Origin: Lytechinus variegatus
Taxonomy: Eukaryota > Echinodermata > Echinoidea > Temnopleuroida > Toxopneustidae
Direction of reading: 5' to 3'
Assembly: GCF_018143015.1 (NCBI RefSeq)
Contig: NC_054741.1
Location: 44,852,092-44,916,091 of the forward strand
DNA length: 64,000 nucleotides
Below the pieces are notes generated by a model. The model saw only the letters and a list, made by a program, of their open reading frames with translations. It did not search any database and was not told the DNA's origin. Positions within the stretch are counted from its first letter, which is position 1. Each line of letters starts with the position of its first letter. Of this stretch, positions 43,622 to 57,362 are shown piece after piece. Both the position numbers and the translations under genes were made by a program.

Positions 43622-45653
43622 GTTCATAAATTTCTACAATGTGTCACTCTCATCTCAGTTGGGAGGGTTTTATTATTTTGTTTCAAGGAGAGCGATGAAT
43701 ACTCTTGATCATGTAATTATATTATGATTTGGGAAGTATTTTGAGAGGTCCACTTTGTGGGATAACCTTTATTCAAAATTAGCTTAAATTGGACATGGAG
43801 TTTGCACATTTGCAATCATTATTTGTGTATTAATTGCAACAAGCGTAACAAAGAAGAACGAATGACCTATCATTTTGTGAGGATGCAGTTATTAATTTAA
43901 TAAATCTTAATTTTAATAGATATTAAAATGTATTTTCGTTTCATGAAATATTTAAAAGATAAATGTTCTTTTTAGGGTTGATTTATTTAGGTATGTCTTC
44001 AGTCAATGATGGATTTAAAGATGGGGGGGGGGGGCAGGATGTTTGGATGGTTTTATTTCATTTCTTATGTGCAAGAGTAATTTTATCTCTAATTATGTAT
44101 TACAATAAGGATTAAGAATGCAATTTTATAATGCTTGCTTAAAAGGATTTTCACTAGTAGGAAAATTGTATTCTGCACTTTTATGATTTATGATTAGTAC
44201 CCCCTTATATATATATATTTTTCTATGGGGGGGGGGGAGGATGTCAGAAATATTCACTCAGAATGGGGAAATGAAATCAGAGTAGATGCACTTGGTTGTT
44301 TGGGTGGTGTAACTTGAGGCAGTGCTGGATTTGAAGTTGCCGTATTTCATGGTTGAGGAAATAAGAAAGATGACTGTTTAATTATGTGGAATACTTGATA
44401 TTTATATAGATTTTCAAAAAAGTAAATGCATAATTGATCTGAACAAACTTATTAACAGAATTTGGTTTGTACAGGTATGAAAATGAATCCATTGAAGAAT
44501 TACAAAGTAATTTTTAAAAATCAATTTAAAGAATAAAATCTTATTTCTTATTAATGTCAATACGTTTACAAAAAATAAGCGTGAAGGGAGTGAAGTCAAT
44601 TAGAGTAGATGCACTGGCTTTGCTACATGTAGGTGTTATTGGAACTTGACCTGCAATGTATATATATATTTTTTTTGGGGGGGGGAGAAGAAGCTTTATT
44701 GTTTTGGACTAAATACATTACATGTACAGATAATATCATATGCCTATAGAATGTACACTCTAATGAATTTGACATTTGAAAATATTTCCATTATAAATTT
44801 TTGCCAAGGTATTCTGTTGTACACTCATTAAAACAGGAAATAATTATATGATTGAATATTGTAATTTTCATGATTTCTTTATGTACACCGCCTTGAAATA
44901 TTGAAATAAAAAATATTTAAACTGCTTTGATGTAAGATGCCTCTTATTACAGGTATTCTGGAGACTTCCTGGGAAAATATGAAGAGCATTCCTTGAAGTT
45001 GATGTTGGTGTTGGTTTGTCGCTGTGAAAAGACAATGAAATTAGAAATTAGAAATTTTAGAATGACAATTTAATATTTCCATTTAAAAACACTTATGTAT
45101 TTCCGAAAGAGCAAGGGGGGGGGGCGACAGAGAGAAAAAGGTAGCAGGATGGTATATGTGTGTGAGAGAAAGAAAGAAAATGAGCAGGAACGAAAGATGA
45201 TGAGAACGTGAAAGAACACTTCAATTTATTTTCACTTCAATATTGTTTAACTAATGAGAAACTATAGACTATTAGGAAATATATATGCTAAACCTTTAGA
45301 ATATTTCGGGAATGAAATAAACTTCTAATTCTACAACTACCCCACCCCAAAAAAGGTTATCTTCCCAAAAGGCGTGTCATCTCATCCCAAATACGTTTTA
45401 TTTCGATTTTGAATGATGTATATTTTACCATCATAAAAACCTAAACTATTTTGAGTAGGGATTTCCGCCCATGTTTCAGTGATCCACAAACATTTATTTC
45501 TATGCGTGCTAGACGTATGGGATGCACTTTTGATTACCATTAAAAAAGAATAAAGTCAAGAGTTAGGGAATAAATCAGGGCGGCCTCAATTTTAGGAAAG
45601 GAATATAAACAAATTGGAGGATAAAGTTTACTTCAGAAAAGACTAATGGGTAA
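43622..45653. other. Unassigned stretch
   Basis: AT-rich sequence with G runs near 44,021, 44,227, 44,677 and 45,116. No gene, RNA or bounded repeat was recognised. Confidence 0.4.
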
Positions 45654-48600
45654 ATTTACTATCAATAACTGGGATATACCCATTTGATTTGCTAGTTCAT
45701 TACGATAAACTTGCGTGCCGAATATAGAGTCACAACTTTTCCTGCGCGCGCGCTGCATCTCCCTATTAACGCACTATCCCAAGATCATCGCGCAATTTGG
45801 CGTCCATATCCTCTTTTACTTTCGCCTGCGGTCGAGTTCAGTCGCAAGCTAAGTACACTCTCAAAATTGCAATTCTGTTTTCCGTTTGGATACTTTTATT
45901 GTGCAATTCTTCCCTTATTTCAATCTTATTTCTCTCATCTAAGATTGTTGTAAGATTATCCCGTCGCGCGGAGCTTCCGTGATATTTATTTCACGTTTCT
46001 TGTTCCTCTTCGTGAGTTTGTTTTTTAAGATAGGTTTCCCAACAGGCGGGTTGTCTTCACTTCTCCGCGCCTTCCTGCATGTCGCGGGCGTTGACTTCGC
46101 TCCTTTTTTAATTCCTTTAATTCTTTTTATTCACTGACTTCTTCGTTTATACGACTCTCGTCGTGAATTTAATTGATTTATTTCTCCACAGGAACGTCGT
46201 ATTTCAGCCTCGTTTCAAGTTCTTTGTCTCTTGTTTCGAGTTAGTTGATTGTTCTTTTGTTTCAATCAATCCTTTGTTCTTGTTTTGGCGGAAGCAGCTT
46301 CTTGTTGTGATAATCAAATAATTAATTAATTAATTAATTAATTTTTCTAACGGACTTCAGGGACAGTGTCTCATAATAATTCTTTAATTATTACTGTTTC
46401 CTTTGTTCAGGGATTTTACTTTGTATCATCCTTGTGAGTTTTGTTTTTGACTCTCAAAAGTCCGCTTTTTGAGGTCCTTTGACTTCTGGGTTGGGGTTTA
46501 TCACCCCCTACCCCTTTGCTTCTTCTCTGTTTTTTTATCTTACTACTAGATCACCCTACAGCAATAATGAGCCTTTCGGACTCTCTTCCTGAAGAGCCTC
46601 AGGCGACTGCTGTTTCGGGGCCCGACACCGGGGTCTTATCCCCCACCACAGGTAGTATAGATAGCGAGAACAGAGTCAGAGCCCCGTGGGCTCTCAAAGG
46701 GGTGGAACCGTGGACGCGCGTTCACGTGCCCCGCTTAATAAGGGTGGAACCGTGGATTTGCAACCACGTGCCCGCACGGTGATGGCCAAGGCTTCCGTCC
46801 TGGAACCTGAACCTTATCGGGGAGCGTCGCACTAGTACAGAAAACGGCGACTCCTCTAGGGCTGTCAGACCCACCTGCCATCGGGTCACCTAAAGTCCGG
46901 GGGGAGAGCACGGGTCTCTCCACCCGGCAAAGACTAGGCTCGATGCCGTGTAAGACCCCTCTAGGGAGCGGCGGCAAAGGGCTACCAGCCCCTAGTCGGA
47001 AGAGGCACCTTAGTCCGACCGTGTCGGACTCTCAATTCAATCTGACACCGTCAGATTCGGCCGACGCCTCCTCTCGCTCGGCTAGCTCTCCCCGTGGGAG
47101 AGCTAAGGAGAGGAAAACAGGCGCAGCGCAGCCTCTTGTCCCTTCTTCCGCTCCGGCGCCGGAGCAACCGAAGAAGAAGAAAAGAAGAAGAGGAGAACCA
47201 CAGACGTAAGCCCCGCTCCGTTGGGCGGTCTGTCCTCTGATTCTTTTGATGGCCAGGCCTATCAGCTTCTCAAGCTACTCCAGAGTGCCCTTCAGCACTG
47301 TGGGTTTTTACCCCCAGGCTTGCCTGCTTCAGCCGACGGTACTACCAACCGAGCGGATCAAGCAGACACTGGCCATCCAACACACCGAGGTGCCTCTAGC
47401 GATTCTCACGAACCGCCAGCCCTCGAACAAAATGGCCAGGCGTCGTAACCTCATGTTACAACAAAACGCCCCCGAGTATCACGGATCTTTATCCTCATAC
47501 TCCCTGTCAGCTAAAACCGCCGTGTCCAGCACCGGGCAGGTCAAGCAGACAGTCGCCATTTCACACCTCGGAGAGTCACCGGCAATATCATGATTCGCCG
47601 GCTCACGCACCTGCAAGGGAAATTCCCGCTAATACACAGGTGCTATCGACATACGGGCGTCGCCCGCCATTATGTCGCCAGACTCCCGATGATTGTACCC
47701 TCTTCTGCCCCCCGGCGGGGGCCGCACAGAAGAGGAAGAAGAAGAAATTCTAGGTCGCTAATCCCGCTTTGCGGGCAGACCTTTCTTTCTGATTCTTGTG
47801 CCGATGGCCAGGCGTCGTAACTTCATGTTACAACAGAACGCCCTCGAGCATCATGGATCTTTATCCTCATGCTCCCTGTCAGCTAAAACCGCCGTGTCTA
47901 GCACCGGGCAGGTTAAGCAGACATTCGCCATCTTGCACCTCGGAGAGTCACCGGCGATTTCATGATTCGCCGGCTCACGCACCTGCAAGGGAAATCCCCG
48001 CTAATACACAGGTGTTATCGACACACGTGCATCGCCCTCCATTATGTCACCAGACTCCCGATAATTGTGGGTCAGGCGTTGCAACTCTCATGCTGTTTCA
48101 TACTCCCATGAGCAGTGCGGGTAATTCACCCACGCTTCATATCAGCTTCAGCCGCCTTGCTAAGCACTGTGCGGTTCAAGCAATCACCTGTCCTCTCACA
48201 CCGAGCATTTATTGAAACGCTGTTCACCTACACGGTGACCCCCGTTTCTATGCAGGTGCTTCCGACATACGGCTTTCAAGCATCAATATGTCGGCAAGCT
48301 CTCGGTGACCGACGGCTGGACGTTGCATCCGTTCAGGTTGCATCTATGCGTCCCCGAGCATTACGGGTTCTTACCCTCGTGTTCTTCGTCATTATAAGAC
48401 CGCCGCGGTCTTATTGCCGGTGTCGGGTATTGAGCGGATTGAGATTTCTCTCGCCAACCCGCACTCCGGGGAGCCATCGGCGAGTTTTACCTGCATGGGT
48501 ATTCCCCCTTATTATGCAGGTACTCCCGAATTCGCCCTCTACGTCAAGCTCACGTACGGCGACGACTCCTTCAGCGGTAACTCTCTCCATTCTACCCCCT

Positions 48601-51446
48601 AAGCGGGCCTGTAGATTGGAGGTAAGAATCTCTTACATACCGCATGCCGCACTTCTCTCGTGAGAATGTTTGGCTGCTTTTGAGAGGGCAACCTATCACG
48701 CCCGCGGACCGTCCGCCCAGGCGACGGGACCGTCGGTTTCTGGCCTGAACCTCACTTTCTATTCGAAAGTAAGGGTGCCCTGTCTTACTTAGCTCCTACT
48801 CTTGTAAGGTTAGAGTCAGGGCTAGTACAGACACCCGTCCTCCAGCGATCGCCGCTGTAGAGAGGGCGACTCCGATATGAGCACCATCACCGCTCAGCGG
48901 TATGTCTCACTATCTCGTAGCTCTCCGAGCTTATGAGTATGTATATCGGATCTGAATGTCACGGCGATTAAAAGTTCTCCTGTGCTTAGTAATCGCTATG
49001 CCCTCACCACCCAGTGCATTATGGTTATTTTAAGCTATTTGTCTCGTATTCGGGCGGCTCGTACGAGCCCTGCCCGAGCTGCCATCACCGGTCATCCCCC
49101 CGGACACCGCCGGGAGCACCCGCACCGAATACCTGGAGGGAATCAGATTTTCATATGCTAGATATCCCTCTTGTTGACTTTCACAGCTGTTCCCCGAGTC
49201 TTTCCCGGTCGGGTAAGCATCATCTCGGAGGAAAGAAACCGCCGTACATCTCATGAGATTGTTGTCTATGTACGTGCGTTCAAGCTTGTTTAAAGCCCCA
49301 GGATACTCTGTCGGCATTTCTATGCCTACTTTCTGGGCACACCCACCGTGCCGGGTCGGCGAGTACACTAAACTGTACGCCACCAGACCATCGGTCGAGC
49401 TCTAACAGTCTATCTTATAGACTGCCCTCTGTGGGTCAAGCTTGCGGGCGTCTCTGCCGTTTCCTCCTTGTGTGGAGTGGTCTTCGGTCGATGTTTTTAC
49501 CGTGCCCGTTTGTCGAATCGTCTTCTTATTTAGAAGCTTTTTCACTCGGCACACTCGAGTCGCCTCGCATGCTGCTTTCATCCTCCTTCCGTGCAATGCA
49601 TGTGGCCATGGTCACCGCGCGACCGAGGATGATGTAACCGTGGATGGATGTATGCTTATGCCTGCCTAACCACGATCACTCCGACCCGCTTTCTCTCGGG
49701 CCGACTGTGGATGAGCCTCTCCATGTAAGTGATTTACTTCACTGGAGTTCTTCTTTTAGAAACTTAGATTCTCATCCCCCGCTGCTTAGGGCGTCATTTT
49801 TGCCGCCCCCCCCCCGCAGCTTTTCGGAACTCCTTATCTTACCGATATCGGACTGTTCCACGCTGCCGCAACCGGCGCCGGCGGTGCTTGCTCTTACGAT
49901 CACCAGAGAAACCAGGCCTTTTGGCTGTTTTCTTAAACAACTGGTTCTCACCGCAGACTGAAGGAAATTTTTGTGATTACTTTCCCCAATTCTCCTTTCT
50001 CCTTCGCTTGTTTCTTCAAGCGAGGACATCGACACTCTTAGCCAGTTTCCGCCCCTAACTTGATAGGACAGGGCCGTTGTTACCTCATTCGATTCCGTTG
50101 GGAACGTAACTGTTGAGGTATCATATCTGGCGATGTCTGTTGGTTTAGAGCATCTCTTGATTGTCGTTTACACGTAAGATCATGACAGAGACTTTTTCGC
50201 CAGCTCCCTCTGGCGTACGCTTGCTGCTGCTAGGGATTCTTCCGCCCAGCGGACATCCATCGCAGCCTAGCCTTACGGGCTCTCTCGGCGATGGTGGCTT
50301 GAGCCAAGCCACCTCTTCCACCGCGGGCGCTGCACCCTCAGACGGGTGCTTTAATCAGTACGGGAGAAAGGGGATCCTGAGTTCTCTCTCGATCCCTCTG
50401 TCTATCACACTTGTTTTGTCGTGATGTGTACCGCTCTGTTTCTCTGACACGCCCGGTTGAGCTGTTTTGACCAGACTGCTCTATTCTACATAGGCAGCAG
50501 GTCCGCGGCTTTTTCTTATTAACAGGGTGGCACTCAGTCGCTTTCTCAACACTTGACTGCCTTACGAGTGGTTTTCTTAAACCTTACTTTCCGTCGTTCC
50601 AGGTCCCTTTCGGACTGCTAGAAACGTTCTGCCACAGCCCTCTATCAGAATTCTGCAGATGTTCTGCCCTCACGCATCGAATTCTGGGTGCTTTCTCCCA
50701 CGCGGAGGCTTCTGAGATATCTCGCCTTCTCAGATTGATCGATTGATCACTTACTGAGCCTTAAAAGCTTCAGTTTTCCGATCACGATTCTTGTTGAAAT
50801 TTTCAACAAAATCCGAATCTTACGATTTAGTCAGCTGGTGAGGTTTTTCTTCTGACACTAGGCCGAGGGCCCATGATACTTAGTATCATTCTTCTTGGGC
50901 TCTTTCTATAGAATCGTCGTTCTTGAGGACCGCCTATTGACGCTCCTCTTTCCTTCACTTCCTTGTTCTTAAGGACTTCTTCACATGAGGCTTTATTTGC
51001 CTCCCCTGTCCTTAATGCAACGGCCTTCGTGTCTTCATCTCCCTATTTTTACGCACTTCTTAGTCTAGACATGCCTCCCTTCACGTTGAATCCGTGTTGG
51101 TCTAGCAAATCAAATGGGTATATCCCAGTTATTGATAGTAAATTATGAAAATACTTACCATGATTTTCTTATTTACGAAATAACTGGATATACCATTTGA
51201 ACCCTCCCTCCTACCCCTCGCCTTGTGTGACAACATGTCTTGCTTGCAGGCTCATGAGAGGATATGGACGCCAAATTGCGCGATGATCTTGGGATAGTGC
51301 GTTAATAGGGAGATGCAGCGCGCGCGCAGGAAAAGTTGTGTACTCTATATTCGGCACGCAAGTTTATCGTAATGAACTAGCAAATCAAATGGGTATATCC
51401 AGTTATCTCGTAAATAAGAAAATCATGGTAAGTATTTTCATAATTT
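45654..51446 (+). mobile_element. DIRS element 2 (reduced, broken)
   Basis: Same family and orientation as element 1. Inverted terminal repeats lie at 45,654-45,815 and about 51,260-51,446, and the internal complementary region at 51,102-51,199. The gag-like leader from 46,567 is easier to read than in element 1: a serine/acid-rich start, the peptide VEPW..VHVP repeated, then a basic PKKKKRRRGE segment near 47,180. The same 370-bp tandem duplication is present (about 47,460-48,060). No readable RT core was found. It is a fossil, broken in many places. Confidence 0.85.
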
Positions 51447-51662
51447 GGGGCATGTTCTTTCTAGAATTTACATTTGAATTGAAATATGATATTTTTAACA
51501 AGGAACTGGATTCAAAGATTGTTTTGTAATTTTGATTATGACGTAAGAACAGCTGATTGACAATCTTTGTTATGGTTGTTGTTTTTATACTGAAAAAAGC
51601 ATTAGAAGATCCATACCTTTAGATTGGTTGCCGGACGATTGTACGGGCATGCGCATGGTTAA

Positions 51663-52206
51663 AGGGCAAGTCCACCCGAACAAAAACCTGATTTGAATAA
51701 AAAGAGAAAATTTCAACTAGCACAACACTGAAAATTTCATCAAAATCGGATGTAAAATAAGAAAGTTATTGCATTTTAAAGTTTCGCTTCATTTCACAAA
51801 ACAGTTATATGCACATCTCGGTCGGTATGCAAATGAGGAACTGATGACATCACTCACTATTTCTTTTGTATTTTATTATATGAAATATGAAATATTTTAT
51901 TTTCTCGTCATTATCATGTGATATTATGTTTCATTCCTCCCTGAACACATGGAATTCCATTATTTTAACATTTTGTGCTTCAGGCAAGGAGGTCCTAATC
52001 GTCAAAAGAATAGTGAGTGACATCGACTCCCTCATTTGGATGTAACTGTCTCGTTCATAATACTATTTTGTTAAAAATAAGTGAAACTTTGAAATGTCAT
52101 GATTTTCTTATTTTACATTCGATTTGGATAAAATTTTCAGCATTGTGCTTGTCTGATGTTTTCTCTATTGATTCAAATCAACATTTTTCTGAGGTGGACT
52201 TGCCCT
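51663..52206. mobile_element. 544-bp TTAA-flanked MITE
   Basis: Inverted ends AGGGCAAGTCCACC and GGTGGACTTGCCCT lie between TTAA duplications at 51,659-51,662 and 52,207-52,210. There is no coding potential. TTAA targeting suggests a Kolobok- or piggyBac-type source. Confidence 0.85.
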
Positions 52207-52439
52207 TTAACTCTCAGCTCAGCTTGAGCAGTGATCGTGATCATAGACATGCAAAATCAACAGCTGATTTTCATATTAAATGCCGCTTACCACCAAAAAT
52301 GTAAGTATTATGAGAAAGTTATCTGATACGATACTACTTATTCTTGAAACTGATGAAGTAATTATATTCATACTTCAAGTTTCATCAGGTAATCTTGATA
52401 TTACATCTGGTTGTTATTTTCAGCCGAATTAAATTTATT

Positions 52440-53945
52440 CCATGATTAAAAACTTGACATCGATGTCTATGGATGGGACCGATATGAGATTATCGTCGAC
52501 GCGCAGATGACCGCAGTGGTTCATGATCATCATCTGCTGTAATCTTCAAAGGGCTCTGCAGCCTATCTCGAAGATGAGATCAAACTTGGACGCACATTAT
52601 GAGGAGGAGTGAGGGATATTTTCAAGGTGGTTTTGCAGAAGCTTTTGGAAGCTGTCAAGCGAGACTGCATTAACTATTTAAAGAGGGAGTTTATTCCATT
52701 CAGGTGCAGATCGTTGGGCAAAGGCAAGTTTGTCAATATTGTCTCTTGGACGATATGTCTGTAAACACTTGTTGTGATTTTTCCTTGTGACAGTAGTGCT
52801 TAAGGAAAAGAATTTGTCTTGGGGTATTGCAGCAAGGTCATTCACAATCCTATACACTATGCATGCTGAGTCTGCTTACGGTGTGTCGAGAAGAGAGACT
52901 AGGCCACTTCAGCTTGGTGAGCATGCTGGTTACGCTGCTGGTTCTACGGTAATCCGCTAAAACATAGCGAGCTGCTTGCCTTTGGATTCTTTCCAAGTTC
53001 TGTGTATCTATGATAGAGTGAGGATCCCAAACACTGCAGCACTACTCTAAGTGAGGGCGTATAAGGGACTTGTATGCTGCCTCTCTGAATGATTGGGGCA
53101 GAAACCTTGTATTACGCCTGACAAAGCCTAGCTGTTGGGTAGCTTTCTTGCAGATCATTGAGATATGGGTTGACCATTTGAAGTCGTCGGATAGGGTAAT
53201 TCCGAGATATTTTCCACTCTTGCAAAATTGAAGAGCAGTATTGTGGATGTAGTAATTGTAAGACAGAGAAGGGCAGAACCTCAGAACAAAGCATTTTCCA
53301 GGGTTGAATGACATTAGCCAGGTGTTTTCCCACTTCTGGAGTGCATCAAGATCTTTCTGTAACATCCGAGCATCAGAACTACTTAAGATTTCTTGGTACA
53401 ACATGCAATCGTCGGCAAAGGGCCAGGTTGCAGATGAGATTTGTTGGGGAAGATCATTAACATACAACAGAAAGAGTGTGGGGTCGAGGACAGTCCCCTG
53501 GGGGATGCCCGAGGCAACGATACATGCTTTAGATGTTACGCCTTCAAGAACTACCAACTGCTCACGATCGATTAAGAAGCTCTGTATCCACTTGAGGTTG
53601 CGATCTTGGATCCCATAATGTCTCAACTTCAGGATGAGGCGGTTATGTGGGACCTTGTCAAAGGCTTTGCTAAAGTCCAGCATAATCATATCAACTTGCT
53701 TTTTGTCCCTGTACGATTCAGCAAGGTCATGGGATGTTAGCAACAGTTGCGTCTCACAAGAGTGTTTTCTTCTAAATCCATGTTGGCAGGGGGACTAGAT
53801 GGAGTGAGAGTCAATGTGCTTCATCACTGATGACACAAGTGTCTTGGAAATTATACTGGTTAAAGAGGTAGGATGGTAATTTTCAGTTAACGTCTTGTCC
53901 CCCTTCTTGAAGAATGGAGCTATATGTGGTTGAGACAAATTTTCA
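52440..53945 (-). pseudogene. LINE reverse transcriptase fragment
   Basis: The minus-strand frame gives FFKKGDKTLTENYHP, HGFRRKHSCETQLL, MIMLDFSKAFDKVPH, SGIPQGTVLDPTLFLLYVND and WPFADDCMLY (the catalytic DD), then the thumb region (LMSFNPGKCFVLRF, KYLGITLSDDFKW) and a C-terminal RSAPEWNKLP-like ending at about 52,606. This is a non-LTR retrotransposon RT of the jockey/CR1/L2 group. Stops occur after HSI and after PHLE, and the endonuclease domain is absent, so it is a 5'-truncated dead copy. Target-primed insertion commonly truncates the 5' end. Confidence 0.88.
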
Positions 53946-54685
53946 ATTTTTTGCATTTTGTGATGTAACTAAAAATAGTGGATGTACAATAAAATTCGAC
54001 TCATCCAAAAATGAATAAGTTTTTAATGTAATTTCATTTCATATAATGGATTAAGATAGCGAATTTCGGTAGTTTAACCCCCAAACTTTGGATTTTCTAA
54101 CCCTGTTTGCCAGAGTCAACAAGGACCGTAGCAGACAACATATGCTCTACTGAGCATACTCAGAACCGTGTTTAAATAAACCATGGGCTAAAGAAACCAT
54201 CATTGGTGAAACAGAAAGGGGGTTTAAAGCCCCTCGGGGGTTAAACCGTGGACTAAAAAACCTAGGAGGGGGTTTAAACCCAGAGGGAGATTAAAATTCT
54301 TTTGTGAATTCGGGCCATTATGTTTTATCGTCTCACATGTGGATATGTTTCCTCCACTATTATTCTGGTTTCATTTCTGTGATATTGTGTGTCAGCTGTT
54401 TAACTTTGTATGTGTGTGATATACTAGTTTGTATATTTCATATCATAGACAGCTATATGTTTATCTATCAAATTATATGAATATTCATGTATTGAATATT
54501 TGTTCTGTTTCTGTTTCCATATTGATAATTCAACATTCCTTATAGTCTCTTTATTATTTTCTCTTAAAGAATCAAGTTTGCTGGTTATTTTCTTGTCTTT
54601 CATTATGCTTTCTATCTACACATTAATTAGGTTAAGAAATGCACTGGAACATTTCATAATTTTATTTGTAAAAGATATCATTTTT

Positions 54686-57362
54686 TATCTCGCCTGAATG
54701 AAGTGTGGCAGAGCCCTAGTGATCACTTTTCCTGTTGGTCTGTTACAATAATGTTAAAAGTTTTTGTCTCACCTGTATAGCAGTGTGAGACTATAGGCGC
54801 CGCTTTTCCGACGACGGCGGCATCAACACCAAATCTTAACCGAAGGTTAAGTTTTTGAAATGGCAGCATAACTTTGAAAGTATATGGACCTAGTTCATGA
54901 AACTTGGCCATAAGGTTAATCAAGAATTACTGAACATCCTGCCTGAGTTTCATTTGACATGATCAAGGTCAAAGGTAATTTACGGTCAATGAATTTCGAC
55001 CGTGTCGGGGGAATCAACATCAAAATCTTAACCTAAGGTTAAGTTTTTGAAATGTCATCATAACTTAGAAAATATATGGACCTAGTTCATTAAACTTGAA
55101 CATAAGATTAATCAAGTATCACTGAACATCCTGCATGATTTTCACGTCACATGACCAAGGTCAAAGGTCATTTAGGGTCAATGAACTTTGGCCGAATTGG
55201 GGGTATCTGTTGAATTACCATCATAACTTTGAAAGTTTATGGATCTGATGCATGAAACTTGGACATAATAGTAATCAAGTATCACTGAACATCCTGCACG
55301 AGTTTCATGTCACATGACCAAGGTCAAAGGTCATTTAAGGTCAACGAATTCACCAAATTGGGAGTATCTGTTGAATTACCATCATAACTTTAAAAGTTTA
55401 TGGATCTGATTCATGAAACTTGGACATAATAGTAATCAAGTATCACTGAACATCCTGTGCAAGTTTCAGGTCACATGACCAAGGTCAAAGGTCAATGAAC
55501 TTTGGCCAAATTGTGTTTTTTTTTTGTTGAATTACCATCATATCTCTGTAAGTGTATTGGTCTAGTTCATAAAACATGGACATAAGAGTAACCAAGTATC
55601 ACTGAACATCTTGTGCGAGTTATAGTAGTTTCCAATACGGCACTGCTGCTATATTGAATCGCGTGATGCAGGTGAGACGGCCAGAGGCATTCCACTTGTT
55701 GTTCAACTTGCACTCATTTCTTTATTATCAATTATATACACACCTCATGACCTGTTACATATGATCCTTGTGTAATGTGTACTACATATGTGTCCATGAG
55801 GATTATTGGGTCAAAGGTCATCTAGGGTTCAAAAGGTCATATATGAGTTCATGTCCATATTTTTTTGTTCAACATGCTTTCATTTCTTTATTTTTTAACC
55901 AGTTTTGATCACACTTGGTTCGAATGATTCTTTGTTAATACAACATGTGTGTTGTTGAGGATAGTGGGTCAAAGGTCATCTAGGGGTCAGAAGGTCAAGT
56001 TATTTAACTCATCCGGCCTGAAGGGCCAAATGAGCTTATGCCGTTGCGTGGCGTCCGTTGTCCATCCACAATTTCAAAATGCTACTTCTTCGCCATTTCA
56101 AGTCCGATTTCAATTCTGTTTACTTTATATGATAGTCCTAGGTGGGGGATTCAAAACTTCTACACAGAATGTTGAAATATATTAAATATGCTAATTTATG
56201 CGCATTTTTCAAAATTCACAAAAAATGCTTCTTATTCTTTATTTGTTGACCGATTTTGAATTTTTTTATTCCATCTGGTAGAGCTTCATGAGGTTCATCA
56301 AAATTCTACACAGAATTTTGAAATTTTGACCAGAACAAGTTTTATGCTAATTTATGAAAAATTTATGCATATTTTTAAAAATCCACATAAAATGCTTCTC
56401 CTTCTGTATCTGTTGACCAATTTTGATTTTTTGCTTCCATCTGGTAGAGCTTCATGAGGTTCACTAAAATTCTAACCAGAATTTTGAAATTTTGACCAGA
56501 AAAAAAAATTTTATGCTAATTTATGCGAAATTAATTTATTCATATTTTTAAAAATTCACATAAAATACTTTTTATTCTTTGTTGACCGATTTCAATTTTT
56601 TTTTCTTCCATCTGGTAGACCTTCATGAGGTTCACGAAAGTTCTACACAGAATTTTGAAATTTTCAGTTAGAAAATTATCTATGCTAATTTATGCAAAAT
56701 TTATTCATAAATCACAGAAAATGCCTCTTCTTTATTTGTTGACAGATTTTTTTTGTTCTTCCATCTGGTAGAACTACATGAGGTCCACCAAAGTTTTACA
56801 CAGAATTTTGAAATTTTCAGTAGAAAATTATTCATGCTAATTTATGAGAAATTTATTCATAAATCACAGAAAATACCTCTTCTTTATTTGTTGACAGATT
56901 TTGATTTTTTTCTTCCATCTGGTAGAGCTGCATGACGTTCACCAAACTTGTACCCAAAATTATTTATGCTAATTTATGCAAAATTTATTCATAAATCACA
57001 AAAAATGTTTTTTGTTCATTTGTTGATCTTCTATGTCATTTCTTCATCAATTTCAATTCTATATCCTCAATTCATGTCCCCAATATAATTCACTACAGTG
57101 TCAACTGGGCTGAAATTAAAATTATGTTAAATTTCGTTGCGAGATGCCTGATGAGCTCCACATCATTGATGTGCTAGCTTTCAACTTGCTCCCATTTCTT
57201 TATTTCTCCATCAATTGTGTTTATACACATTACAAGTGATCTTTTGGTATTACCACACGTGTGTTCATAAAGATGATAATGTCAGAGGTCATCTAGGGTT
57301 CAATATGTTGTACTGCTTTTCTAATTGATTCTAAAATAAGGCGAGACTAGGTCACCTTACCG
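54686..57362 (+). repeat. Composite repeat: B with A and C inside
   Basis: Family B starts at 54,686 (TTTATCTCGCCTGAATGAAG). Family A lies at 54,766-55,700 with the GTCTCACC...GTGAGAC hairpin and five units. B resumes at 55,701, C at 56,003-57,163 (starting CTCATCCGGCC, ending ACATCATTGATGTGCTAG), and B closes at about 57,362. The A insertion point in B matches that at 9,877, so the A-in-B composite spread as one unit or was copied by duplication. It lies just outside the right Harbinger end. Confidence 0.75.

Larger units (their letters stand above)
29534..54316. mobile_element. PIF/Harbinger element expanded to about 25 kb by nested insertions
   Basis: GGCCCGAATTCACAAAA at 29,534 recurs inverted as TTTTGTGAATTCGGGCC ending at 54,316, and ATT lies directly outside both ends, a 3-bp target duplication as expected for Harbinger elements. 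Both subterminal regions share GGTTTAAACCC-like words over about 110 bp. The interior carries a Harbinger transposase gene and a convergent accessory gene near the left end. All other content (SINEs, a MITE, two DIRS elements, a Tc1 relic, a TTAA element and MITE, a LINE) is best explained as later insertions. The alternative is two separate partial copies of one family; the matching ATT argues against that but is short. Confidence 0.65.

Noticed and set aside
53304-53618. Plus-strand 104-codon frame
   Set aside because: It is the antisense of the LINE reverse transcriptase, whose motifs are clear on the other strand.
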